Shown piece by piece: positions 55,244 through 64,000 of a DNA stretch of 64,000 nucleotides. The notes beneath the pieces were generated by a model. It was not told where the DNA came from, made no database searches, and saw only the letters and a list, made by a program, of their open reading frames with translations. The stretch covers positions 65,016,725 through 65,080,724 of the forward strand of contig JAHZTW010000001.1 of the NCBI GenBank assembly GCA_020283515.1. The letters are read 5' to 3'. Position numbers and translations under genes: made by a program. The first letter of the stretch is position 1; every line of letters starts with the position of its first letter. The DNA comes from Alliaria petiolata. Its lineage: Eukaryota; Streptophyta; Magnoliopsida; Brassicales; Brassicaceae.

Positions 55244-55823
55244 TTAAGCAAAGTGGCCAAGTTTTACAATCCTGGTGACGCTTTCGATATATATTACATT
55301 TATTATTTGTGTAATAGAGATAATATCAAGAAATATTAAAAAGTAAATGGTGAATGATGGAGAACAACTAGTCATGTGTGCGGAAAAGTGGAACATAACA
55401 CAACCAAGAACACAAACTATAAATGCAGCTTTTTTATTTTATTTTGAACCATAACTATAAATGCAGCTTGTTCTGCTGTTTCTTCTTTCTCATTCGAGAA
55501 TCATCATCATTTGACAAAGATAGATTGGTATCTATATGCATTTTTATTTAACCTTTTTTAGTGACGCTTTATTAATCATGTTAAACCAATCGACTTTAGA
55601 ATTTGACAAAATAATTAGAATACCGAGTGTGTTTTCTTACACGACGAAGCTACAAACTCTTGAGTTCAGCTCTATATGTAATAAAAAGGTTAGATTAAAT
55701 TATCAAAGATTTGTTTAGTCCAAAAAAATTTAAAGACGAACAAGTCCAAATTTGGTTTTACATAGTTAAATTTCAAATCAATTACCAGTTGTCTTTTTAG
55801 TTTTTATCTGTCAATTGCAGGTA
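55244..55823. other. Intergenic DNA between MITEs
   Basis: No gene or repeat recognised; a short frame at 55536-55718 has no known domain. Confidence 0.5.
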
Positions 55824-56320
55824 GAGTAGAACCTCTATAAATTAATATTCGATAAATTAATAATCACTATAAATTAATAAATTTTGCCGGTCCTGAGTCG
55901 GATCAGTGTAAAAATTAGCAAATTTCGATAAGATGATAAGATAATAAATTTTTTAGAACTCTTATATAAAAATATGTTCCCAATAATTATATAAATTAAT
56001 AATTATACATTTATGTATATATAAATAATATAATATAGTAAAATGTGATTATATTGTTGTTTCAATTTTATAAATGTTGTTTGGGTTATCTTCCAAATTT
56101 ATTGATATGATATTTTCTGAATGAATTTTACAGTGTTGAAAATCTTTTTTTTTTGTATTTTGATGAACATTAAGAATTTGAACCGAAAATATATTTATAA
56201 ATTAATATTTTATTAATTTATCGATAAATTGATCATTATTAATTTATCGATTAATTAATAACTCTATAAATTAATAAAATATTGAAGTCCCAACATTATT
56301 AATTTATAGAGGTTTTACTG
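55824..56320. mobile_element. Emigrant-type MITE (pogo/mariner-related), 497 bp, TA target duplication
   Basis: The ends GAGTAGAACCTCTATAAATT and the inverse of AATTTATAGAGGTTTTACTG are terminal inverted repeats of the Emigrant type, and TA dinucleotides flank the element on both sides (55822-55823 and 56321-56322). The length is close to the roughly 0.5 kb of Arabidopsis Emigrant. Internal DNA repeats the TATAAATTAATAA theme and has no ORF. Confidence 0.82.
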
Positions 56321-56427
56321 TAGTACTTATAGTTATAGCTATAAATCGTTAAAACAAATATATTTGTTTTGCATAGTTGAATTTAAAATTAATTACCAAT
56401 TGATCAATATATGTTATATTTGAGTTA

Positions 56428-56672
56428 GGGCATCTTTATTGCAGAACTTTTCTAAAGTTTTTATCATAAAAAAAAAGAAAAAAAAAAGAAAGAAATGACA
56501 TGGAGAGCTTTTAGAGGAGAAAAAGTTATTCTCTGAGAACCGAAAGAGACGGTTCTTCTCCTTTCTCTGCCACGTGGCGCGATGCGCTTGGCCAATTGTT
56601 TTTTTTTTGAAAAAATTGTTTTTTTTAAAGAACCCCATGTCATGGGTTTACCAATAATGATGCTACTGTAAT
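56428..56672. mobile_element. MITE-like sequence, possible
   Basis: GGGCATCTTTATTGCAGAAC at the left and the inverse of GTTTACCAATAATGATGCTAC at the right are an imperfect inverted pair. The interior has long A and T runs and a GC-richer core (CTCTGCCACGTGGCGCGATG). No clear target duplication. Confidence 0.45.
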
Positions 56673-57880
56673 TTACTTTAATTATTGGCCAAAATTGGAA
56701 TTTTTTAATTTGCAAGATGTATTATATATGAACTCCGTAATTAGTTAGTAGTAAATGAATGAGATTGATTTGTGCCTAGTTAGTAGTAAATGCATGAAAT
56801 TGATTTGTGCCTAGTCATAAAATCTAGAGAAATTTAATAATATCTCTAAAATTTTTATTAATTATTTTTAGTATTATTATAAAGTTGTTATACAACTGTA
56901 CACATTTATGAATATTGTCCTAACTCAAACTTAGAAAGCTGTTATACACGTTTAGGAAGACTTTCCTAACTTTTAATGAAAATTTAAAAAGTCATAAGTA
57001 AACCGTTAGACATATTTTTCCTAGTTTTAATGGAAACTATTTATAAAAAAATAACTTTTATTTTGTAATCTTTAAAAAAATTACCCTAAAATCTAATTAC
57101 GAAATAAATTTAAAGATGGGTTGTGAACATATACCCTCAACTATATTCAAATAAAGTGCTTTCTCATATACATTAGTTACAACTTAAAAGTATTATCAAA
57201 ATAGTGGTGATCGAGTGGTAGTACAAGAGTTGATTTTCTAGTGTCATGGATTTAAATCTTCTTTGAAATTTTTTTAAATTGAAATATAAAAAGAACTAAC
57301 TATAGATATTGTTGAAAGATTATGTACCTAAAATCTGGAACTTACACAGTTAATTCATTAAAAAAAAACTTAAAATCATTAAAAAGTTATTTTATGATCG
57401 ATCCATACAGCTTAAAAGCATTAAAAATAATATCTATGATGTCAAACAAAACAAAAATCTTCAATATCTCTAAACCTAGATTTCAAAACGAACATCTTCT
57501 TCGATATTGTAGAAATTTTGACGGAGTGTAAATACTCTAATTTTCTTTGGTTAAGTAGAATGTATGATTTTTTATTTTATTTTTTTGACAGCAAACAAAT
57601 ATGGATGCTTTTTTCTGAAAAGGTCTTATCGTAGTGGTTGAGTCGAATGCACTAGGAAATTATTCTATCTTAACATGTGAACTAGAGACTGTCGGAAGTC
57701 CTTTTATTCAAATAGTAAATGTGAACTTGAGACGGACGCATATAACACTCCCGACAGTCTTTTTCGTAATAAAACAAAAGGCCCAATTTTTTTTTTTTTT
57801 ACCAAAATTATTTTTTATTTGTTGCTAGAAGACAGGACTTCAACGAGAATTTACTTTCGTAGAAATTCACATACAAGTAA
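56673..57880. other. Intergenic DNA with decayed SINE-like sequences
   Basis: At about 57200-57290, TGATCGAGTGGTAG followed by ATGGATTTAAATC resembles the A and B boxes of a tRNA-derived SINE, without a clear tail. A second weaker TAGTGGTTGAGTCGAATG lies at 57633. No genes recognised. Confidence 0.4.
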
Positions 57881-58104
57881 GGGCATGTGCACACTTTTAA
57901 CTTTAAAAGTAAGTGTCTAAAAAAATGTTTGATTAAATTTAATAACCATTTTAAAAGTGAATGTCTAAACATGTCTAAAGCCCAAAAATAAATTATATAT
58001 TAGACACTTTTTATCAGTTTTAGATCTGTAATTTTAAGATTTATTATTTTAATAATTTTTATACAAACTAATTAAATCTTTCAAAGTGTGCAATATACAT
58101 GCCC
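57881..58104. mobile_element. Tourist/Harbinger-like MITE, 224 bp, TAA target duplication
   Basis: GGGCATGTGCACACTTT at the left and the inverse of AAAGTGTGCAATATACATGCCC at the right are terminal inverted repeats, flanked by TAA (57878-57880 and 58105-58107). There is no coding capacity. Confidence 0.72.
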
Positions 58105-59440
58105 TAAAGCCATGGGTTAATCACGTACATGGTGGGTATTGCAAAAAACGTTAACAACAACCAAAAAATGGTTTAGTCGCTTATATCATCGATCAAGGAT
58201 ACACGATGTCATAGTTCTAGTTAATCATTGATTTTTTCTTCGGGACTCATATTTAGCAGAAATCAGTTTATGATTTAATAAGTGATCTAGTACCGATGCT
58301 AAGTTGTTAACTTATAGTTCTTTTCATGTTAAAAAATAAAATAAAAACTTATAGTTCTTTTCACATGGAGACCATACAATTATGATTATGATAGTTAACT
58401 CCATAGTTCACAGACACAGCCAAATTAGGATAATGATTAGCGATCAGGCCTCTCACATGATATATATGAAGATTAACAACAAGTCAACGTCAAGAAAGGA
58501 CATTAGATTGAGAAGTTGCCTAGAAATATCAGGAGGCTCGGATTAATATAAAAACAATAATATCGGGAGAAATGCATATATGATATATCTATCAGAAGAC
58601 GACAAATTGTTTCTACCTTTTATATATTTATATATATTGACGATGCATTTTATTCTTACCACGTCTTTCATAAAACTTTGACATAAGTGGAAATATCTAA
58701 TTATAGTAATAATTATAAGAAAGACAGAGGTGATGACAAGGAATTAGACTGAAATTTACACGACTATTAAAATACAACTATCTGGCATCTGCAACTTGGC
58801 AAATTAATGTAATAGATTGCGTACGTTATTCGTAACTTATGGTAATTAATATTGCACGGTTAAATTATCTTTTAAACTTTCCATTTCGTAGTTAAGAACT
58901 ATTGGAAAAGTTTGTTGTTGAAAAAAAAATATTGGCATAATGACATCGATAATGTGTACACATAGTTGATTAGTGTAAATGAATAATCTATTAGGTTCGA
59001 AAAAGAAAAGCTAGATGTAAGTCGAATACTGGATTAGCATTTAATATACTAATTAAAAGCACTGTGATAGAGTGTTGAATTAGACAATATCTAGAATATA
59101 TCTGAGTGTGTTGTTGTCCAATGCTCGCGAATCTGCGATTGGTGCCTTGACCAAATATGTTTCCCGAATTAAGTTAGTTTTGTATCTATCGTAGCCTAAA
59201 TTTTGTTATAGAAAATGTAATTTCTTAGGTAGACAAGAGATCGCAATCTATATTAATTACAAAATATGAATTGCCGGGCACCTACCAGGATGTTTCAGAT
59301 ACGAGTGCCCTTTAGTTTCCACGTAAATCACTATGACGCGACAAATCTTGAATCGTGTCAAGAATCCATCAGTAAAATAATGTATATCCCAAGGGCAATT
59401 TCGACAATTCATAAATGCAATGATTCAGATCCATGAACCA
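58105..59440. other. Upstream intergenic DNA of the DUF4408/DUF761-like gene
   Basis: AT-rich, no gene or bounded repeat recognised. Confidence 0.5.
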
Positions 59441-59449
59441 CTATATAAA
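59441..59449 (+). promoter_or_regulatory. TATA box of the DUF4408/DUF761-like gene
   Basis: CTATATAAA lies about 100 bp before the start codon, followed by a C/A-rich leader (CACCTCTAGCTCTCACC) typical of plant 5' UTRs. Confidence 0.65.
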
Positions 59450-59548
59450 GGCTACAACACCTCTAGCTCTCACCACGATCTAAGCAACTCACATAACTCT
59501 CTTCACCACTAGCTCTCAACCTCTCAATTCCTCTTGTGGCAAGTGAAA

Positions 59549-60403
59549 ATGACAGAAATGCCCTCGTACATGATCGAGAACCCTAAGTTCGAGCCTTACA
59601 AGCCAGAGAAACGATTTTACTACTCTTCTTCGGTGCTTTCCACCCTCTTATCGATCTTCACCTGCATTTTGATCTTATACGTTTTTGAACTGTCTCCCTC
59701 GTCGATCTTCAAAGACACAAAGGTCTTGTTCTTCATCTCCAACACTCTCATCTTCATAATCGCCGCCGATTATGGCGCCTTCAGTGATAAAGAGAATCAC
59801 GACTTTTACGGTGAATATACAACAGCGGCGGCGATGAGAAGCCGTGCAGATAACTACTCTCCGATTCCCATCTTAACATACCAAGAAATCCCTAGACAGC
59901 AAAACTCAGCGGCTGCAGAAATCAAGAACCCTAAGGATGTCAGAATCGAGAACCCTGATGTATGCGTAAAAGAACCGATGGTGAAAGAGATGGTGTCCGT
60001 TTTTTCGCCTCCTGAGAAAATAGTAAGAGTGGTTAGCGAGGAGAAACCGAGAGACCATGTAGCTATCGAGAAATACAAACCGGTTACTGAGCAAACTGCT
60101 GCTAACAAAGAAGCTTGCAACGCAAGAAACCATGCGAACCCTAAATCTTACAGACGAACCAAATCTGATGAACCGCGGCGGGTGAAGATAACCGAAGATA
60201 AAAAGTCCAAACGGAAAAGTTATTATCGAAGCGAATCGGATAACTCGAAATGGATGGTTGTTCCAGAGAAATGGGAGAATGTTGAAGAAGAATCTGGAGA
60301 GTTCTCAACGATGTCGAACGAGGAGTTGAACAGAAGGGTCGAAGACTTCATCCAACGGTTCAATAGACAGATCAGATTACAATCACGAGTTTTGTCTACT
60401 TGA
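59549..60403 (+). CDS. Single-exon membrane protein of the DUF4408/DUF761 (cotton-fibre protein-like) group
   Basis: The frame from ATG 59549 (MTEMPSYMIENPKFEPYKPE) to TGA 60401-60403 encodes 284 residues without introns. The ATG was chosen because the frame upstream of it offers only non-ATG codons. Two hydrophobic stretches near residues 28-48 (VLSTLLSIFTCILILYVFEL) and 56-75 (VLFFISNTLIFIIAADYGAF) fit the DUF4408 N-terminal membrane region. A long charged, probably disordered middle follows (YRRTKSDEPRR, KSYYRSESDNSKW). The end ELNRRVEDFIQRFNRQIRLQ is the DUF761 motif. By position it matches A. thaliana At1g30190. The function is unknown; members are plant-specific and often stress- or cell-wall-linked in expression studies. 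It appears intact. Confidence 0.82.
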   Translation: MTEMPSYMIENPKFEPYKPEKRFYYSSSVLSTLLSIFTCILILYVFELSPSSIFKDTKVLFFISNTLIFIIAADYGAFSDKENHDFYGEYTTAAAMRSRADNYSPIPILTYQEIPRQQNSAAAEIKNPKDVRIENPDVCVKEPMVKEMVSVFSPPEKIVRVVSEEKPRDHVAIEKYKPVTEQTAANKEACNARNHANPKSYRRTKSDEPRRVKITEDKKSKRKSYYRSESDNSKWMVVPEKWENVEEESGEFSTMSNEELNRRVEDFIQRFNRQIRLQSRVLST

Positions 60404-62267
60404 TTCGAATTGCTCATAGTAGGACAATATTAGTAAGAACTTTCTTTCTTTTTTGTTATTAGAGTTTTTTTTTTTTTTTCCCTTACGACTTGGTGATGGG
60501 ATCGGATGACTATTTTTCGCAGTCGTCGGTGTTAATTAATATTACATGAACGTGATAATAGGGAAGGGAAGACTTCACTCTTTTGTTCCGTTGTTAGAAA
60601 AAAAGTAGATACTATATATAATATAATAGCTTAATGCCAAAAAAACCATGTACATGTAACTTGTGTCTAGATTTGAAAGGACGAACTATATATATTTTTT
60701 AATATTCTTGAACTTAGTTTTTTTTTGAACTAGATTTATTCTTCAACTTAGTTTAACCTGCAGTTCTAGTATCCAAGTCGAGGAGAACTTATATAGAGAG
60801 ATCATAACGTTAATTTCGAATTTTCTGGTTAAAATTATAAATTTGGACATTACCAAAGTTCACTATGATGCAAAAATCAATTAGATACCTCATATTCTTT
60901 TTCGGAATGATATTGTGGGATACATGAAAACATAAATGATAAATCCATGGAATTTGTTCATCAATGAGATATCTAATTGATTTTTGTAGACAAAGTTTGA
61001 GATGATCTAATTAATTGGCGTCATTGATGAACTGTTAATTCTAATGGGCCTGTATTGGCCATCAGACTAAAGGCCCATAAGTTCCCTCCAACTTCCGTAT
61101 GTAGTAGTAGTGAATTCGTAAAGATAAGTTTTTGGTAAAAGATGTTGGTTCAAATCCCCGACGTTAATTAATGCGTTTGTTGTCGTTATGAGTACATTTT
61201 AATAATTGATAATGATAAATAAGACTGAAAAAAAAATGCTGAAGATATGAAAATGACTCGAAGATAATAGAACCAATGACTAATGGTGAATTTGGATTGG
61301 GATCGGATCTTTGACAACTTTTCTATAATTATGAAGGACCACAAAATAATTACTAACGGAGCTAAAACAATGATGGAGAAAGGAGGTATCGTTAGTTATG
61401 AGTTTCTCAGATAAATATTCCAAGTCAAACATGCATGTCATGGGAGGTGACTCAGAAATGTAAGCATCTCTTCTTGATATGTGAAAGTATTCGTCCACTA
61501 GTTTTGGTTGGTATGTAATTATATCGATTTCCTCTTATAATGTAGAAATAATCGTACATGCAAAGACTATTAAAAGTCCACAAATAGCTTTCGAAACATT
61601 GATTTCTCTTCTTGAAAAACAAACACAACTAATTTTTCAAGGCTTCGAATAAAGGAGAAATTGACTGAATATGCAATTCAGCGAAAAAGGAAAAATTACA
61701 AAAACAGGCTTTAGACAAGGCTTTAAATGTTTATAAAAGTTTCTAGTAGTATAGTTGTTTTCTTCTGAATTATTACAGAGCAATTGGTCCCATGACCACC
61801 ATCTTAATGATAGTCTTTTTTTTTATTAGAGATTATGTAAAGATTAATAGGGCACAAGTTCTTAATCTCTAAAAATTGTGTCTGATTATGTTTCGGTAAA
61901 TACCTTAAGAAATATATAAAATATTTAGGCTAATCCACTTATTGTCAATTAGTTTTAAGTATAAAACACATAAAAACACATAAAACTCATTTATACTCCT
62001 ACAAAAGAATATAAATGAGAGAAAATGTATCCATTTTTAATCTTGTCATCAGCCGATTTTCAAAAGAATGAATTTTTTTAAAAGTTTTTTTCTTTTTAAT
62101 AAAGCTTATGCATGGAGTCATTTTCTTAAACATTTGTGGGAAGATAAAGTGGAATTCCAGTGAAGCAAAACCACATATGTAGACTTATAACCACTTCACT
62201 AAAAACACTTGAGTTTTAAAGTTTATTTACAGTTTTTTTTTGTTAACTATAGAATTTATATTGTACT
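60404..62267. other. Intergenic DNA downstream of the DUF4408/DUF761-like gene
   Basis: The 3' UTR, then AT-rich DNA. GGTTCAAATCCCC near 61148-61160 resembles a tRNA/SINE B box, but no tRNA fold or A box at the right distance was found. No genes recognised. Confidence 0.5.
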
Positions 62268-62282
62268 AGGTAAAATTATATT

Positions 62283-62306
62283 CCTTGCCAAAAAAAAAAA
62301 AAAAAA
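62283..62306 (+). mobile_element. Ultra-short LINE-type insertion: seven bases plus poly(A) with 15-bp target duplication
   Basis: AGGTAAAATTATATT occurs at 62268-62282 and again at 62307-62321, exactly flanking CCTTGCC followed by 17 A. An A tail plus long target duplication with almost no body is best explained as an extremely 5'-truncated LINE product. Confidence 0.7.
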
Positions 62307-62918
62307 AGGTAAAATTATATTATAGTCAAAAGTTTAAAATAATAAAATTTTGTCAACTGTCGAATCCGACTGGTGACACAAATTCACAAAGTAGTAGTTT
62401 TGTAGCGGAAAGAGAGAAAATTAACCAATGCTATAGTAGTTAGAAGAGAATGGATAAGGGTACATCATTTTTGGGACGGCTGTAGTTGTTTGTTACTTGT
62501 TAATTTGTTATCACTATAATTATTGGTAATTATTTTATTTTATTTTATAACACGAATTGGTAATTATTAAAGTGATATATTTCTTATTGTTTTTTTTTAC
62601 CAAAATATATTTCATATTGTTGTGTTAAGAAATTACCAATCAAACCCGTCAGTTGCTTAAATGTCACGGTTTGTGGCTTTTTAAAATCACACATGGTTGG
62701 TAAACTACTAGAGTGTAACAAAAATGTAGACTGTAAATAGTAATTACATCTCTATATAAGCTATTTTATATATAAGTTAGTTCATTAACAATGACGTGTT
62801 AGTTGAGATAATTGATCCATTCAGCAGAGGCAGGGAATACAAATTTCATACTATGATTTAGATTAATATAAAAGAAGACGGAAGTTAAAATGATACAAAA
62901 TAAAAGGAAGTGAATCTC

Positions 62919-63072
62919 TTTCAAGCAGATTAGTCGTGCAGCAAATAGTGTGACAGATATGTTAGCTAAACAAGTAGTAGCTTACAAAACTATGTAATCA
63001 AATGGACCATGCAATCTTTCATAGTTTCATCTATGAATGAAACAAAGGTGCGACACAAAAAAAAAAAAAAAT
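62919..63072 (+). mobile_element. 5'-truncated LINE tail, 154 bp, with target duplication
   Basis: The insert encodes the last residues of a LINE RNase H (QISRAANSVTDMLAKQVV, stop near 62998), a short 3' UTR and a poly(A). It is flanked by GAAGTGAATCTC (62907-62918) and GAAGTAAATCTC (63073-63084), a 12-bp duplication with one mismatch. Confidence 0.78.
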
Positions 63073-63084
63073 GAAGTAAATCTC

Positions 63085-64000
63085 CGTACGAATTTCCCGG
63101 GAAAAGGTACCGACATAACACATGCTACCCCGTGTCCCCGGCGAACCGTTACAATATAAGTCAACAAACAAAAAACATGCATTTCAAAATTGATGTTGTT
63201 AAAATAAAATAAAAAGGTTTTACTCCTGTAACCTGTTAACCTGATCTATGGCGGATGACACGTGAAATGAAGACAACACAAACACGTACATAGGTTAGCA
63301 TATACGTATGCGTGCGCGCACAGAGACAGAGAATCGTGTGATTGAAACTATATTTGGGGATAAACGCAATCAAATTGGAGAGATTAATAAAGAATGAAGT
63401 GAAAAATGTGTGTTTATTGATGACTATTACAATATCGTATTCAAATGAATATTAATTTTTTAGGGGTTTTGGAGAGAAAAAAAAAAAGATCGTCTCCCTT
63501 GGTGACCTCCATCTCTAATATATTATAGCCTCTTCTCAAGTTAATGTGTTATCCATGAACACTAATTTGAGAATTAAGTTTCACAAAATAATATTGAGAT
63601 TTGACCGTTGGACCATTTGATCATTGATCAGGTGACCATATTGATCATATATATATATATATATATACCGAAAATAGTATGATACCGAAAAAACATTTAC
63701 GTAGTCTACAACGCTTAAATTATATAAATAAATCGTATAAAAGCCTTATTTGATAAATTATATATTTACATAAGAGAAAATACTATAATAAAAAATAATC
63801 TGTCATGTAATAATGAAAAAGAGTAAAATAGTTTAAATTATTCTTGTTTATTTGAAAAAAATGTCTTATTATTTACTTAATTGGTATTCAGATTTTTGTT
63901 TTTCCGACAAATACTTTAAGACTAGACAAAATATCTGTTAAATTCGATTCGATCTGTTATCTGTTTTAGATATTCAGATAAATATTTTGATTTTAACAGA
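63085..64000. other. Intergenic DNA to the window end
   Basis: AT-rich, with a short (TA)n microsatellite at 63646-63667. A frame or element may begin beyond the window; nothing was recognised. Confidence 0.5.

Noticed and set aside
59534..59548. Upstream TTG start for the DUF4408/DUF761-like gene
   Set aside because: TTG is not a normal plant start; the ATG at 59549 in the same frame is the better choice.
61148..61160. Possible tRNA gene (GGTTCAAATCCCC)
   Set aside because: No acceptor stem, no cloverleaf and no A box at a proper distance.
1..64000. CRISPR arrays, bacterial operons, riboswitches
   Set aside because: None seen. The DNA is plant nuclear, and the regular repeats present (64-bp, 84-bp, 139-bp, palindromes) lack the repeat-spacer pattern.

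Overview
The window is nuclear DNA of a flowering plant in the Brassicaceae, close to Arabidopsis. Exons are split by GT-AG introns, intergenic DNA is AT-rich, and the intact genes are near matches to Arabidopsis thaliana proteins. From memory, their order (Nudix hydrolase 25, plastid PDH-E1 beta, a DUF1365 protein, JAZ8, DUF295 genes, a DUF4408/DUF761-like protein) follows A. thaliana chromosome 1 around At1g30110-At1g30190. The density of recent transposons suggests a relative rather than A. thaliana itself; the species cannot be fixed from the sequence alone.

Layout. 1-929: the 3' end of a CACTA (En/Spm) transposon. 930-10140: AT-rich intergenic DNA with a 1,000-bp deleted hAT element (5942-6941, 8-bp target duplication). 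10140-12000: NUDT25 (+). 12544-14619: PDH-E1 beta (-), with an Ac-like hAT element inserted 54 bp upstream of its ATG. At a lone N (15823) the sequence jumps back and repeats PDH plus hAT with a period of 2,521 bp; this is either a tandem duplication or, more likely, a mis-joined assembly. 19511-21466: a tRNA-derived SINE followed by a Pack-MULE carrying fragments of two host genes, one DUF793/ROH1-like and one VQ-motif. 21948-23766: DUF1365 gene (+). 27996-28580: JAZ8 (+).

30651-49082 is a nest. A DUF295 gene is broken by a Copia retrotransposon (31337-about 48589). Inside the Copia RNase H region sits an 11.7-kb Athila-type Ty3/Gypsy element (35335-47010, minus strand, 5-bp target duplication GCGGT, tRNA-Asp-type primer site, TGATAT...ATATCA ends). 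A 5'-truncated LINE tail follows at 48672-49082.

49771-58104 is a transposon graveyard: a LINE tail with a 20-bp target duplication, a 139-bp triplicate tandem repeat, TRIM-like repeats on both sides of an unrecognised retrocopy-like ORF, a Helitron 3' end, the promoter relic of a second DUF295 gene, and several MITEs, including an Emigrant element. 59549-60403 is an intact DUF4408/DUF761-like membrane protein gene. The rest is AT-rich DNA with two very short LINE insertions.

The intact genes are unrelated single-copy loci and form no pathway. The most unusual signals are (i) a 14-bp palindrome, GTGTCGATCGACAC, spread through every part of the Athila element (LTRs, untranslated DNA and coding DNA), (ii) the two-gene Pack-MULE chimera, (iii) the hAT insertion at the PDH-E1 beta promoter together with the 2.5-kb repeat joined at an N, and (iv) the unrecognised lysine/glycine-tailed ORF between inverted TRIM-like repeats.
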